Source: Anaeromyxobacter soli
Lineage (GTDB): Bacteria > Myxococcota > Myxococcia > Myxococcales > Anaeromyxobacteraceae
DNA length: 55,165 bases
NCBI RefSeq assembly: GCF_022808855.1
Contig: NZ_JAKZLF010000034.1
Span: 1 to 55,165, forward strand
Reading direction: 5' to 3'
Positions within the stretch are counted from its first letter, which is position 1, and the number at the start of each line of letters is the position of its first letter. Shown one piece after another: positions 19,233 through 32,369 of this stretch. The position numbers were made by a program, and so were the translations under genes. The notes beneath the pieces were generated by a model, which was given only the letters and a program-made list of their open reading frames with translations, did no database searches and was not told where the DNA came from.

Positions 19233-19751
19233 ATGCACGTCCCTCCCGTCGACCCCGCGCGCGCCCACGGCGCGCCGCGTCCTCGGGACGCGCGTTCGGG
19301 CCCCCGCCGCGCCGAGCGCGGCGCCGTCTCCTGGGTGACCCTGGTCCTCCTCGCCGGCCTCGGCGGCGGCGCCTACTGGCTCTGGGTGTGGGGACCGGTC
19401 TACGTGGTCCACTACGAGGTGAAGCAGGTCGTCCACGAGTACATCAACCAGGCGGTGCGGAACCCGCGGGACGCCGAGCTGGTGCGGAACATGGTCCACA
19501 AGCTCGAGACGCTCGCGAAGGTGGACGGGGTGGACGCCTACGGCGGCCCGGCCCGAGTCCCGGCGGTGGTGGTCGATCCCGCCGACGTGACCTGGGAGCG
19601 CGACGCGAACGCGGCGCCGCCCACGCTGCACGTCGCCTTCCAGTACGAGCGGTCCGTCACGTACCCGTTCCTCGATCGGACGGGGACGCGGGTGTTCACG
19701 GTCGACGTCGACGGCGACCTCTCCCGGCCGAACTGGGGACCGGAGCGCTGA
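19233..19751 (+). CDS. Single-pass membrane protein, possibly DUF4845-like
   Basis: A 172-residue protein with a proline/arginine-rich start, one hydrophobic segment (SWVTLVLLAGLGGGAYWLWV) at about residues 33-52 and a C-terminal soluble part. In many proteobacteria a short single-pass DUF4845 protein follows lepB, and the position and topology here agree, but the sequence similarity I can judge by eye is weak. It lies 20 bp after lepB and one base before the ATG at 19751, so it belongs to the lepA-pyr transcript. No function is assigned. Confidence 0.65.
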   Translation: MHVPPVDPARAHGAPRPRDARSGPRRAERGAVSWVTLVLLAGLGGGAYWLWVWGPVYVVHYEVKQVVHEYINQAVRNPRDAELVRNMVHKLETLAKVDGVDAYGGPARVPAVVVDPADVTWERDANAAPPTLHVAFQYERSVTYPFLDRTGTRVFTVDVDGDLSRPNWGPER

Positions 19752-19762
19752 TGGAGGTGGAG

Positions 19763-20299
19763 ATGAACGCACAGGAGCTTCAGCGCGCCGTGAAGCGGCT
19801 CGCCGAGGAGATCGCCGAGCGCGCGAGGGCCGCCGGCGCGGCGCCGCGCGACGTGGCCATCGTCGGGATCCGCCGCGGGGGCGTCCACCTCGCGGAGCGG
19901 ATTCGCGCCGAGCTCGCCCGGAGCCTCCGCGCGGAGCCGCCGCTCGGGACGCTCGACATCGCGCTCTACCGCGACGACCTCTCGGAGCGAGGGGCGGCCC
20001 CCATCATCGGACCGACCGACATCCGGTTCCCGGTCGCCGGCAAGCTCATCGTGCTCGTGGACGACGTGCTCTACACCGGGCGGACCGTCCGCGCCGCGCT
20101 GGACGAGCTCGTGGACTTCGGCCGCCCGCGCCGGGTGTGGCTCGCGGTGCTCGTCGACCGCGGCGGGCGCGAGCTGCCCATCGCCGCCGACTTCGTCGGC
20201 GTCCGCCTCCAGGTCGCGGACGAGGACGTCGTCGAGGTCCGGCTCACCGAAGGCGGCGCCCCCGAGGACGCCGTCGTCGTGAAGAGGAGGGGGACGTGA
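19763..20299 (+). CDS. pyrR: PyrR, pyrimidine regulatory protein/uracil phosphoribosyltransferase
   Basis: A 178-residue protein of normal PyrR length. The PRPP-binding loop VLVDDVLYTGRT is at residues 97-108, with GIRRGGVHLAERI near the N-terminus and DIALYRDDLSE between them. PyrR binds pyr mRNA in response to UMP and PRPP and also makes UMP from uracil. The start at 19763 is chosen because GGAGG (19753-19757) is 5 nt before it; ATG 19751 lies ahead of that site. The stop overlaps the pyrB GTG. No classic PyrR attenuator hairpin is obvious ahead of pyrB, so the target RNA may be elsewhere. Confidence 0.92.
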   Translation: MNAQELQRAVKRLAEEIAERARAAGAAPRDVAIVGIRRGGVHLAERIRAELARSLRAEPPLGTLDIALYRDDLSERGAAPIIGPTDIRFPVAGKLIVLVDDVLYTGRTVRAALDELVDFGRPRRVWLAVLVDRGGRELPIAADFVGVRLQVADEDVVEVRLTEGGAPEDAVVVKRRGT

Positions 20300-21246
20300 T
20301 CGGTCGCCACAAGCATTGCATCGCGCTCGCCGACTACTCGCGCGCGGAGATCCTCGAGGTCCTCGACCTCGCCGTCTCCATGAAGGAGGTCCTGCAGCGG
20401 CCCATCAAGAAGGTGCCGAGCCTGCGGGGCAAGTCGGTCGTGAACCTCTTCTTCGAGGCCTCGACCCGCACGCGCAGCTCCTTCGAGATCGCCGCGAAGG
20501 TCCTGTCCGCCGACGCGCTCAACTGGACCTCCTCGTCCTCCTCCGTGACGAAGGGCGAGACGCTCATCGACACCGCCCGGAACCTCGAGGCGATGCGCCC
20601 GGACGTGCTCGTCATCCGCCACTCGGCGGGCGGCGCGCCCCAGCTCGTCGCCGAGCACGTGGGCTGCGCGGTCGTCTCCGCGGGGGACGGCGCGCACGAG
20701 CACCCGAGCCAGGGGCTCCTCGACTGCTTCACGCTGCGGGAGAAGCTCGGGACGCTGGAGGGGAAGACCGTCGCCATCGTGGGCGACATCAGCCACTCGC
20801 GGGTCGCGCGCTCCGACATCCACGCCATGACGAAGCTCGGCGCGCGGGTGCGGCTCTGCGGGCCGCCCACCATGATCCCCGCCGGCGTCGAGGCCCTCGG
20901 CGCGACGGTGCACTACGGGCTCCGCGAGGCGATCGAGGGGGCGGACGCGGTGGTGATGCTCCGCATCCAGCACGAGCGCATCGGCGACCCGCTCATCCCG
21001 GGCACGCGCGAGTACTCGAAGCTCTGGGGGCTCAACGCGAAGAAGGCGGCCGAGTGGCTGCGTCCGGAGTGCGTGATCCTCCACCCCGGCCCGATCAACC
21101 GCGGCGTCGAGCTGTCGCCCGAGGTCGCGGACGGGCCGCAGAGCGTCATCCTCGATCAGGTGCAGAACGGGGTGGCGGTGCGGATGGCGATCCTGTACCT
21201 GCTCGCCGGCGGCAACCCCGCCGAGTCGGGCGAGGCGAAGGCGTGA
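20296..21246 (+). CDS. pyrB: Aspartate carbamoyltransferase catalytic subunit
   Basis: The enzyme joins carbamoyl phosphate and aspartate to form carbamoyl aspartate, the committed step of pyrimidine synthesis. It has 316 residues. STRTRSSFE at residues 56-64 binds carbamoyl phosphate, and HPSQGLLDCF, VGDISHSRVARS and HPGPINRGVE are further family motifs. The GTG start overlaps the pyrR stop (GTGA). No regulatory subunit gene (pyrI) is next to it. Confidence 0.95.
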   Translation: MIGRHKHCIALADYSRAEILEVLDLAVSMKEVLQRPIKKVPSLRGKSVVNLFFEASTRTRSSFEIAAKVLSADALNWTSSSSSVTKGETLIDTARNLEAMRPDVLVIRHSAGGAPQLVAEHVGCAVVSAGDGAHEHPSQGLLDCFTLREKLGTLEGKTVAIVGDISHSRVARSDIHAMTKLGARVRLCGPPTMIPAGVEALGATVHYGLREAIEGADAVVMLRIQHERIGDPLIPGTREYSKLWGLNAKKAAEWLRPECVILHPGPINRGVELSPEVADGPQSVILDQVQNGVAVRMAILYLLAGGNPAESGEAKA

Positions 21247-21282
21247 CGCGCGCGGCCGGACCGGCGCGTGAGCGGGGACGAC

Positions 21283-22584
21283 ATGGCTGAGGTGCTCTTC
21301 ATCGAGGGTGGTCGGGTCATCGACCCGGCGAGCGGCACGGACGGCGTCCGCACCGTGGTCGTCCGCGACGGGAAGATCGCGGAGGTCGCGGAGCGCCTGG
21401 AGCGTCCGCGCGACGCCCGGGTGTTCGACGCCCGCGGCAAGTGGGTCACCCCGGGCTTCATCGACCTGCACGTGCACCTGCGCGAGCCGGGGCAGGAGTA
21501 CAAGGAGACCGTCGCGACCGGGGCGCGCGCCGCCGTCGCGGGCGGCTTCACCGCCGTCTGCGCGATGCCGAACACGAAGCCCGTGAACGACAACGCGTCG
21601 GTGACGGAGCTCGTGCTCGCCCGCGCCGCCGCGGCGGGGCTCGCCCGCGTCTATCCCGTCGGCGCCATCTCGAAGGGCTCGAACGGCGAGGAGCTCGCCG
21701 AGTTCGGGGAGCTCCTCGCGGCCGGCTGCGTCGCGCTCTCCGACGACGGCCGCCCGGTCCTCTCCTCGGCGCTCATGCGCCGCGCGCTCGAGTACGCCAA
21801 GGCCTTCGGGTTGCCGCTCACGGTCCACGAGGAGGATCTGCAGCTCGTGGGCAAGGGCGTGATGCACGAGGGGGCCGCCTCCACCCGGCTCGGGCTGAAG
21901 GGCATCCCGGGCGCCGCGGAGGACGTGATGGTCCTGCGGGACATCGCCCTGGCGGAGCTGACCGGCGGCCGGTTGCACATCGCGCACGTGTCGAGCCAGG
22001 GCGCGGTTCGCGCCGTCCGCGCCGCCAAGGCGCGCGGGCTCGCCGTGACCGCGGAGGTGACGCCGCACCACCTCGCCCTCACGGACGAGGACGTCGCTGC
22101 GTCCGGCTACTCGACCGACTACAAGATGAACCCGCCGCTCCGCTCGGCCGAGGACGTGCGGGCGTGCCGGGAGGGCCTCGCGGACGGGACGATCGACGCC
22201 ATCGCCACCGACCACGCGCCGCACTCGGCGGTGGAGAAGGACGTCGAGTTCGACGCGGCCTTGAACGGGATCACCGGGCTCGAGACGGCCTTCCCCGTCT
22301 GCCTGTCCCTCGTCCGGGCGGGCGCGCTGCCGGAGCGGCGCCTCGTGGAGGCGCTGACCATCGGCCCCGCGCGCGCGTTCGGCCTCGCGGGCGGGGCGCT
22401 CGCCGGCGGGGCGCCGGCGGACGTCGCGGTCCTCGACCCCGTAGCGGAGTGGACGGTCGACCCCGCGCGGATGTACTCGAAGAGCCGGAACACCCCGTGG
22501 AAGGGAAGCCGCCTCACCGGGCGTTGTGTGATGACGATCGTGGGCGGCCGGATCGTCCACGAGGAGGGCAGGACGGAAAGATGA
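21283..22584 (+). CDS. pyrC: Dihydroorotase (PyrC, amidohydrolase type)
   Basis: A 433-residue dihydroorotase that closes carbamoyl aspartate to dihydroorotate. The zinc motif [10 protein letters not shown] has His63 and His65. EDLQLV, HIAHVSS, EVTPHH and ATDHAPHS carry further metal and substrate residues. The length fits the larger amidohydrolase class. Upstream in-frame GTG at 21268 is possible, but the ATG at 21283 fits the family start ([14 protein letters not shown]) better. The stop overlaps carA by four bases. Confidence 0.94.
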   Translation: MAEVLFIEGGRVIDPASGTDGVRTVVVRDGKIAEVAERLERPRDARVFDARGKWVTPGFIDLHVHLREPGQEYKETVATGARAAVAGGFTAVCAMPNTKPVNDNASVTELVLARAAAAGLARVYPVGAISKGSNGEELAEFGELLAAGCVALSDDGRPVLSSALMRRALEYAKAFGLPLTVHEEDLQLVGKGVMHEGAASTRLGLKGIPGAAEDVMVLRDIALAELTGGRLHIAHVSSQGAVRAVRAAKARGLAVTAEVTPHHLALTDEDVAASGYSTDYKMNPPLRSAEDVRACREGLADGTIDAIATDHAPHSAVEKDVEFDAALNGITGLETAFPVCLSLVRAGALPERRLVEALTIGPARAFGLAGGALAGGAPADVAVLDPVAEWTVDPARMYSKSRNTPWKGSRLTGRCVMTIVGGRIVHEEGRTER

Positions 22585-23699
22585 AGCGGGCCATCCTCGC
22601 GCTAGCGGACGGCACGACGTTCGAAGGTCGCTCGTTCGGCGCGGCCGGGGAGGCGACCGGCGAGGTCGTCTTCAACACGTCGATGACCGGGTACCAGGAG
22701 ATCCTGACCGACCCTTCGTACGTCGGGCAGATGATCTGCATGACGTACCCGGAGCAGGGGAACTACGGCGTCAACGGGCCCGACGACGAGTCGGTCCACC
22801 CGCACGCGACCGGGTTCATCGTGAAGAACTACGCCGAGGAGCCCTCGAGCTTCCGCGCGGAGCGGAGCCTCGAGGCCTACCTGGCCCGGTACGGCATCGT
22901 CGGGATCGCGGGGATCGACACCCGCCGGCTCACGCGGCACCTGCGCACCGCCGGCGCGCAGATGGGCGTCATCGCGACGGACGGGAGCGCGAAGGCGCTG
23001 GTCGAGCGCGCCCGGGCGCTGCCCGGGATGGAAGGGCAGGACCTCGCGACGCGCATCTCGACCGATCGCCCCTACTCCTGGAGCGAGACCGGCGCCGACG
23101 CGTGGTCGGACTCGGAGCGGCCGCAGGCGGAGCCGCGCTTCCACGTGGTCGCGTACGACTGGGGCCTGAAGCGCGCGATGCTGCGGCTCCTCGCCGAGCA
23201 GGGCTGCCGCGTCACCGTCGTGCCGGCGCGCACGACCGCCGCGGAGGCGCTCGCGCTGAAGCCGGACGGCGTGTTCCTCACGAACGGGCCCGGCGATCCC
23301 GCCGCGGTCGTGGGCGCGCAGGAGACCGTCGCGGGGCTGCTCGGGAAGACGCCGATCTTCGGGATCTGCCTCGGCCACCAGATCCTGGCCCTCTCCGTCG
23401 GCGCGAAGACCTACAAGCTCAAGTTCGGCCACCGCGGCGCGAACCAGCCCGTGAAGGATCTCGCCACCGGCAAGGTGGACATCACGGTCCAGAACCACGG
23501 GTTCGCGGTCGACGACAAGACGCTCGGCAAGCGCGCCCGGGTCACGCACCTGAACCTCAACGACGGCACGGTCGAGGGCATCGAGATCCTCGACGCGCCG
23601 GCGTTCAGCGTGCAGTACCACCCCGAGGCCTCCCCCGGCCCCCACGACGCGCGGCAGCTCTTCGGCCGCTTCGCAGCGCTCATGGAGCGCTCGCGATGA
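22581..23699 (+). CDS. carA: Carbamoyl phosphate synthase small subunit
   Basis: The glutaminase subunit of carbamoyl phosphate synthase, 372 residues. It feeds ammonia to CarB, which is not in the window. The amidotransferase triad is Cys263 in GICLGHQ plus His347 and Glu349 in YHPEASPGP. The N-terminal half ([12 protein letters not shown] ... [13 protein letters not shown]) is the CarA-specific domain. It overlaps pyrC at its start and the unknown gene at 23696 at its end (both ATGA). Confidence 0.95.
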   Translation: MKRAILALADGTTFEGRSFGAAGEATGEVVFNTSMTGYQEILTDPSYVGQMICMTYPEQGNYGVNGPDDESVHPHATGFIVKNYAEEPSSFRAERSLEAYLARYGIVGIAGIDTRRLTRHLRTAGAQMGVIATDGSAKALVERARALPGMEGQDLATRISTDRPYSWSETGADAWSDSERPQAEPRFHVVAYDWGLKRAMLRLLAEQGCRVTVVPARTTAAEALALKPDGVFLTNGPGDPAAVVGAQETVAGLLGKTPIFGICLGHQILALSVGAKTYKLKFGHRGANQPVKDLATGKVDITVQNHGFAVDDKTLGKRARVTHLNLNDGTVEGIEILDAPAFSVQYHPEASPGPHDARQLFGRFAALMERSR

Positions 23700-24385
23700 G
23701 GCTCGGGGAGCTCCAGGAGCGGCTCCTCGCGTGGGCGACGGCGGAGGAGCGGAAGGAAGAGCTGCTCGCCGCGCGCCGCGTGCACTTCGAGGCCTACGGC
23801 GAGCCGCACGACGAGGACCGCACCTACGAGGTCCGGCTGAACGGGATGCTGGACTTCTACCTCTACGACTTCCGCCCGTCCGGCGGCACGGGCACGACGC
23901 TCGAGCGGTTCCTGGAGTCGGAGGGGGCGGCGCTCTCGGCGGAGGACGCGAACGCCTACCACGAGCTCTCGAAGACGCTCCACGGGCTGTTCGAGGTCCG
24001 CAAGCTCTCGGAGGGCAAGGTCCGGGTGCGCGACGTGTTCACGGGTGGTGACTACGACGTGACCGAGCGGCGCACCACCGCCGGGCTCGAGAAGGGCGAC
24101 CTCCTCGAGGCGCGGCTCCTGCCCTACGACGGGACCCTGCTCTTCTCCGGCGCGTTCCTCTACCACCCGCGCGAGGCGCGCAAGCCCATCCTGGCCGAGG
24201 TGAAGCGGCTCAAGAAGGCGGCCGGGAAGGGCAACTCGGCGGACGTGCCCGCCTTCCTCGCGCGCCTGGCGCGGATGGCGATGAAGCTCGAGCGGTACCG
24301 GAACGTGCGGCTCGAGTCGATCTACGACTTCTCGCCGGAGCAGCAGCACGCGGCGACGCCGCGCCCGCCGGCGAAGACCGGCTGA
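23696..24385 (+). CDS. Conserved-looking protein of unknown function (229 aa)
   Basis: A soluble protein with no signal or membrane segment. It has an acidic N-terminal helical half ([37 protein letters not shown]) and a beta-rich middle with alternating [34 protein letters not shown] and AFLYHPREA, followed by a basic helix ([12 protein letters not shown]). I recognise no family. It overlaps carA (ATGA) and ends the operon, so it is co-expressed with pyrimidine synthesis. A nucleotide or nucleic-acid role is only a guess from context. Confidence 0.75.
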   Translation: MRLGELQERLLAWATAEERKEELLAARRVHFEAYGEPHDEDRTYEVRLNGMLDFYLYDFRPSGGTGTTLERFLESEGAALSAEDANAYHELSKTLHGLFEVRKLSEGKVRVRDVFTGGDYDVTERRTTAGLEKGDLLEARLLPYDGTLLFSGAFLYHPREARKPILAEVKRLKKAAGKGNSADVPAFLARLARMAMKLERYRNVRLESIYDFSPEQQHAATPRPPAKTG

Positions 24386-24439
24386 GCGCCGTCACCGGCC
24401 CCGCGGCACGCCGAGGCTCCGCGCAAGCGGCGGGCGCCA

Positions 24440-24988
24440 TCAGAGCCGCAGCGGGTCGTCGCCCGCCTTCGCGGTCAGCGCCGCGTGAGACTCCCGGAGC
24501 TCCTCGGGCGTGAGCCCGGCCTTGGCGAGCAGCCGCCGGCTCGTGAAGATCGGCACCCGCGAGGCGAGCGCGAGGGCGAGCGACTCCGAGGGGCGGGCGG
24601 TGACCTCCACCTCGCGCCCCCCCTGCTCGAGCCGGACCCGCGCGCCGGTCGAGGTCTCCTCGGCGGCGTCGATCTCCACCGCGCGGACGCGCGCGCCGAG
24701 CGCGTCGAGCGCGCGACCCAGCAGGCTCTCCTGCGCCCGCCCCAGACGCGCCCCCACCCCCAGCGCCTCGCCGTCCGGGACGAGCAGCGGGAGCACCGTC
24801 CCGCTCGCTCGGTCGCGCAGCACGACGAGCGCCGCGGGTCCCTCCGGCATCGGCAACGCCGCGGCGAGCTCGAGCTCGACCCGCCCGTCGGGCGCGGACG
24901 CGGGCTTGGGCGCGGCGGTGGTGAGCAGCGCCAGCGCCGCCGCCGCGGAGATCGCGATGGGCAACGAGATCGACCCGGCGGCAGGCAT
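24440..24988 (-). CDS. Exported bifunctional nuclease-domain (DUF151) protein
   Basis: A 182-residue protein with a signal-like N-terminus (LPIAISAAAALALLTTAAPKPASA) followed by a BFN/DUF151 domain: LLVPDGEALGVGARLG, LLGRALDALGARVRAVEID, EVTARPSESLALALASRVP and a final KAGLTPEELRE. BFN proteins are usually cytoplasmic and can have DNase and RNase activity, so export would be unusual. GGAGG in the mRNA lies ahead of the ATG at 24988. It is divergent from the histidine kinase and has no close partner on its strand. Confidence 0.77.
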   Translation of the reverse strand: MPAAGSISLPIAISAAAALALLTTAAPKPASAPDGRVELELAAALPMPEGPAALVVLRDRASGTVLPLLVPDGEALGVGARLGRAQESLLGRALDALGARVRAVEIDAAEETSTGARVRLEQGGREVEVTARPSESLALALASRVPIFTSRRLLAKAGLTPEELRESHAALTAKAGDDPLRL

Positions 24989-25151
24989 CGGACGGTCGCT
25001 CCTCCCGGCGCGCGCCGGCGCGCCTCGCTCGAATGTGGGGTCCGCTCCTCTTCGCGCGCCACCGCGCCCCTGGGCGTCCGGCCCCGCGGGCGCCCGCACG
25101 GCGGGCGGGCGGGACTTCTTTCCGGCGGCCCGGGGCAACACCCTCAATGCG

Positions 25152-26288
25152 GTGGACTTCTCGCTGCTCGACTCCGTGCCGGACGCGATGGTCATCGCCG
25201 ACGAGGGCGGCGAGATCGTGCACGTGAACGCGGAGGCCGAGCGGCTGTTCGGCTGGCCGCGCGCGGAGCTCTCGGGCCAGCCGATCGAGGTCCTCCTGCC
25301 TGGGAGGTTCCGGGCCATGCACCGCGCCCACCGCGGCGGGTATCACGCGGCGCCGCGGCGGAGGCCGATGGGGCTGGGCCTCGACCTGTCCGGCCTCCGG
25401 CGGGACGGGGCGGAGTTCGCCGCCGAGATCAGCCTCTCGCCCATCGAGGTGGACGGGCGGCGCTGCGTCGTCGCGGCCGTGCGGGACGTCAGCGAGCGCA
25501 AGCTGCTCGAGGAGCGGGCGCGGCAGTGGAGCCGCGCGCAGGAGAAGGCGCAGGAGGAGGTCCGCGAGCGGGACGAGTTCCTCTCCGTCGCGTCGCACGA
25601 GCTGCGCACGCCGGTCACGGCGCTCCAGCTCCAGCTCCAGCTCCTCCACCGGCTCACCGCGCGCGCGGGGACCGACATCCCCCGCATGCTCGAGCCGCGC
25701 GTCGAGGCGCTCGAGCGTCAGACGCGGCGCATCGCCATCCTCGTGAACGAGATCCTCGACGTCTCGCGTATGCGCCTCGGGCGGCTCCAGCTGCGCTACG
25801 AGCCGCTCGATCTCGCCGACGTCGCGCGCGAGGTGGCGGAGCACCTCCGCGAGGAGGTGGCGCGATCGGGATCGACGCTGCGCCTCGAGCTCGGCGCCGT
25901 CGTCGGACGGTGGGACCGGACGCGGCTCGAGCAGGTGGTCACGCACCTGCTCGTGAACGCGGCCAAGTTCGGGGAGGGGAAGCCCATCACGCTCACCGTC
26001 GAGGCCAGCGGGGCCCACGCGCGCATGCGCGTGAGCGACCAGGGCATGGGGATCGCGCCCGAGCACCACGCGCGCGTGTTCGAGCGGTTCGAGCGCGCCG
26101 TCCCCATCGCAAACTTCGGGGGGCTCGGCCTCGGTCTCTACGTCGCGCGCCAGATCGTCGAGGCGCACGGCGGGGAGATCCGCGTCGAGAGCGTGCCCGG
26201 CTCGGGGGCGACGTTCGTCGTGGACCTGCCGCGCGAGCCGCCCTCGGCGCGCGCGCCAGTGACCGTCGACGGGGCGGCGCTGCATTGA
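25152..26288 (+). CDS. PAS-domain sensor histidine kinase
   Basis: A soluble histidine kinase of about 378 residues. A PAS domain at residues 1-120 (LLDSVPDAMVIADEGGEIVHVNAE is its start) is followed by a short coiled coil, an H-box SVASHELRTPVTA, and an ATPase domain with HLLVNAAKFGEG, DQGMGIAP and GGLGLGLYVA. There is no membrane segment. The partner regulator is not next to it, so it is an orphan. The start is uncertain: GTG at 25152 sits just before the PAS domain, and GTG at 25035 in the same frame would add 39 residues of low-complexity sequence. Confidence 0.82.
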   Translation: MDFSLLDSVPDAMVIADEGGEIVHVNAEAERLFGWPRAELSGQPIEVLLPGRFRAMHRAHRGGYHAAPRRRPMGLGLDLSGLRRDGAEFAAEISLSPIEVDGRRCVVAAVRDVSERKLLEERARQWSRAQEKAQEEVRERDEFLSVASHELRTPVTALQLQLQLLHRLTARAGTDIPRMLEPRVEALERQTRRIAILVNEILDVSRMRLGRLQLRYEPLDLADVAREVAEHLREEVARSGSTLRLELGAVVGRWDRTRLEQVVTHLLVNAAKFGEGKPITLTVEASGAHARMRVSDQGMGIAPEHHARVFERFERAVPIANFGGLGLGLYVARQIVEAHGGEIRVESVPGSGATFVVDLPREPPSARAPVTVDGAALH

Positions 26289-26668
26289 TTTTGCGGGGAC
26301 TGCGTCCCCGCCCCGCCGACGGCTGGCCGCCGTCGTCGGGGCCCCACCCCTGCTCGGCGGGGCCCGTGAACGGTCGCGCCCGCTTCGCGGGTTCGCGCAG
26401 GGGTGATCGCACGGGGACTGCGTCCCCGCCCCGCCGACGGCTGACCGCCGTCGTCGGGGCCCCACCCCTGCTCGGCGGGGCCCGTGGTCGCGCCCGCTTC
26501 GCGGGTTCGCGACCGTTCCCCGCCGGAGGGGCTTCGCCCCTCCCGCGCTTCGCGCGGGGCCCTCCCGCGAATGGGACCGCGCTCGCGCTCGCCCCGTCGC
26601 GGCGAGCGGGTTCCGACACGCTCTTGCGTGCTTGACCGGCGCGCCCGCGGGGGCGACGCTTCCGGAGC
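26289..26668. other. Gene-free, repeat-filled region after the histidine kinase
   Basis: No credible gene. Besides the tandem repeats it contains GAGGGGCTTCGCCCCTCC and GCGCTTCGCGCGG hairpins up to about 26560, then short sequence leading to the next TTG start. Confidence 0.7.
26294..26525. repeat. Two tandem copies of a GC-rich 118-bp repeat
   Basis: CGGGGACTGCGTCCCCG opens both copies, at 26294 and 26412. Each continues with CCCGCCGACGGCT(G/A)CCGCCGTCG-like arms, TCGGGGCCCCACCCCTGC, GGCGGGGCCCGTG and CGCGCCCGCTTCGCGGG. Copy 1 carries four extra bases and a GGGGTGATCGCA end. They are followed by a further hairpin (GGAGGGGCTTCGCCCCTCC). The pattern matches the copies at 5276 and 37241. Confidence 0.85.
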
Positions 26669-27376
26669 TTGAAGCTCCTCGTCGTCAACGCCGACGACCT
26701 CGGGTACGACCCCGAGATCGACCGGGGCATCTTCGAGGCGCACGCGCGCGGCCTCGTCACGAGCGCCACGGCCATGGTGGACACGCCGTTCGCGCGCGCG
26801 GCGCTCGCGGCGGCCCCGGCCACCCTGGGGGTGGGCCTCCACGCCGTCCTGGATCCGGGCATGTCGCGCGGCGCCGCGGAGGAGGCGCTCCGCGCGCAGC
26901 TCGCGCGGTTCGTGGAGCTCCGCGGGGCCGAGCCGACGCACCTCGACAGCCACAAGCACGCGCACGCGGCGCCCGCGGTCCTCGACGCATTCGCCGACCT
27001 GGCGCGGGAGCGCGGCCTGCCGGTGCGGGCCATCGACGAACGGATGCGCGACGCCCTGCGCGCCCGCGGCGTCGTCACTCCCGATCGATTCCTCGGGGAC
27101 GCCGCGCTCCGGCCCGCCTGGACGGAGGAGGCGCTCGTCGCCGCGCTCGCGAGCCTCGGCGAGGGCACGACGGAGCTCATGGCCCACCCGGGTTACGCCC
27201 CGCTCCACGCGCGGACCTCGTTCGGGCGGGAGCGCGAGATCGAGCTCGCCGCGCTCTGCAGCGCCCGCGCGTGGACCGCCCTGGAGGCCTCCTGCGCGAC
27301 GCGCAGTAATTTCGCGGGAGTGGCCGCGCGGGCCCGTTCGGGACCCCTCCAGGGCGCACGGATCGTCGACTCCTGA
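26669..27376 (+). CDS. ChbG/YdjC-family carbohydrate deacetylase
   Basis: A 235-residue protein of the YdjC family (polysaccharide deacetylase-like). The metal-binding residues are expected in [15 protein letters not shown] and [14 protein letters not shown], and a conserved HPG is in [11 protein letters not shown]. Known members deacetylate chitooligosaccharides or hopanoid-linked sugars (HpnK). The substrate here cannot be told. The start is a TTG at 26669; a stop lies 12 codons upstream in frame, and GGAG is close ahead. It stands alone after the repeat region. Confidence 0.78.
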   Translation: MKLLVVNADDLGYDPEIDRGIFEAHARGLVTSATAMVDTPFARAALAAAPATLGVGLHAVLDPGMSRGAAEEALRAQLARFVELRGAEPTHLDSHKHAHAAPAVLDAFADLARERGLPVRAIDERMRDALRARGVVTPDRFLGDAALRPAWTEEALVAALASLGEGTTELMAHPGYAPLHARTSFGREREIELAALCSARAWTALEASCATRSNFAGVAARARSGPLQGARIVDS

Positions 27377-27488
27377 AGTCTGTAAGCCACCGATTTTCCG
27401 GGGCGTTTGCCGATGGCGCGCCTTTACTCCCCCTGGGCTGGGTGATAAGACCCGGCTCCACGTTTTCCCCACACGCGAGGTCCACCGT

Positions 27489-29777
<2,289 letters not shown>

Positions 29778-30099
29778 CGTCGGGTGGGCGTCCCGAGGGG
29801 CCGGCGCTGCCCGCGCCGCCCCCACCTCCCAAGTCCCCGCGCCGCGCGCCACGCGCGGGTGCGGTCTCGACCCGTGGCCGCCGGCGAGCGCGCGCCGCGC
29901 GGTGGCTCGCCGCAGGCGCGGGAGCGTCCTCAGGCCCTGATGGGCCCGGGGTGGAATCCAGCACTGCGGGAAGCGCCGGATCTGTGTAGAGGAGTGCCCC
30001 AAATCGATCCCGCTCACGCCCTCCGGCGCCGGGACGTGCCGAGCGCGCACGCCGGGCGAACGAGGGCGGACGCGCGCGGAGGCGAGGGAGTAACCCGCC
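29778..30099. other. Gene-free stretch between mdh and sucC
   Basis: I see no credible gene in these 322 bp. A TGTGTAGAG patch near 29980 could be a -10 region for sucC, but no convincing -35 accompanies it. The spacing means sucC may have its own promoter. Confidence 0.5.
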
Positions 30100-31263
<1,164 letters not shown>

Positions 31264-31305
31264 CGGGGCGAGTCGAACGATACGGGTCGAAGGCGCGGAG
31301 GGCGC

Positions 31306-32325
31306 GTGAGCATCTACGTCGATCGAGACACCCGGGTGCTGGTGCAGGGCATCACCGGCTCGGCCGGGAGCTTCCACACCGAGCAGATGCTCGACTACGG
31401 GACGCGGGTCGTGGCCGGCGTGACGCCGAACCGCGGCGGCACCAAGTTCCAGGGGACGGTCCCCATCTTCCACACCGTCGACGAGGCCGTGCAGGAGACC
31501 GGCGCCAACGCGGCGGTCATCTTCGTGCCGCCGCCGTTCGCGGCCGACGCGGTCATCGAGTCGTCGGAGGCGGGCATCCCGCTCGTCATCGCGATCACCG
31601 AGGGCATCCCGGTCCTGGACATGATCCGGGTGCGGCGGTACCTCGCGGATCGCCCGCAGACGCGCCTCGTCGGGCCGAACTGCCCGGGCCTCATCACGCC
31701 GGGCCAGTGCAAGATCGGCATCATGCCCGGACACATCCACCGGCCCGGGCGGATCGGGGTGGTCTCGCGCTCCGGCACGCTCACCTACGAGGCGGTGAAG
31801 CAGCTCACCGACCTCGGTCTCGGCCAGTCCTCGGCGGTCGGCATCGGCGGCGACCCGGTGCACGGCACCGACTTCGTCGACGTGCTGCGCGAGTTCGAGG
31901 CGGACGGGGAGACCGAGGCGGTGATCATGATCGGCGAGATCGGCGGCACGGAGGAGGAGCGCGGGGCCGCGTTCGTGCGCGATCACATGACCAAGCCAGT
32001 CGTCGGCTTCATCGCCGGCCGCACCGCCCCCCCCGGCAAGCGCATGGGCCACGCCGGCGCCGTCGTCTCCGGCGGGAGCGGCACCGCCGAGGCGAAGATC
32101 GCGGCGATGCGCGAGGCGGGGATCAACGTGGTAGAAGGACCGCACCTGCTCGGCCGCGCGATGAAGGAGGCCCTCGAGCGTCGGAGCCGGCACCGGCCCG
32201 CCGCCGCGGGCAAGCGCGCGTCCTCCCAGGCGCCGGCGCGCAAGGGGGCGGCGTCCCGCAACGCGGCCCCCTCCCAGCGCGGCGGCAAGTCCGCCCGGAA
32301 GGCGGCGAAGCGGGTGCGCGACTAG
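31306..32325 (+). CDS. sucD: Succinate--CoA ligase alpha subunit with basic C-terminal tail
   Basis: The alpha subunit, with the CoA-binding Rossmann domain ([15 protein letters not shown]) and the phospho-histidine His249 in [18 protein letters not shown]. The usual SucD ends near residue 290; this one has 339. The extra 45 or so residues are Arg, Lys, Ala, Ser and Pro-rich ([17 protein letters not shown] and more) with no predicted fold. The frame is uninterrupted, so the tail is probably real. GTG start with GGAGG upstream. It forms the enzyme with SucC. Confidence 0.94.
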   Translation: MSIYVDRDTRVLVQGITGSAGSFHTEQMLDYGTRVVAGVTPNRGGTKFQGTVPIFHTVDEAVQETGANAAVIFVPPPFAADAVIESSEAGIPLVIAITEGIPVLDMIRVRRYLADRPQTRLVGPNCPGLITPGQCKIGIMPGHIHRPGRIGVVSRSGTLTYEAVKQLTDLGLGQSSAVGIGGDPVHGTDFVDVLREFEADGETEAVIMIGEIGGTEEERGAAFVRDHMTKPVVGFIAGRTAPPGKRMGHAGAVVSGGSGTAEAKIAAMREAGINVVEGPHLLGRAMKEALERRSRHRPAAAGKRASSQAPARKGAASRNAAPSQRGGKSARKAAKRVRD

Positions 32326-32369
32326 GGCGCGCCCGCGATCACCCATCGAAGCACGAGGAGCAACGCAAC

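Noticed and set aside
29778-30099. Small gene between mdh and sucC
   Set aside because: Open frames here are short, Arg/Pro-rich and lack ribosome binding sites.
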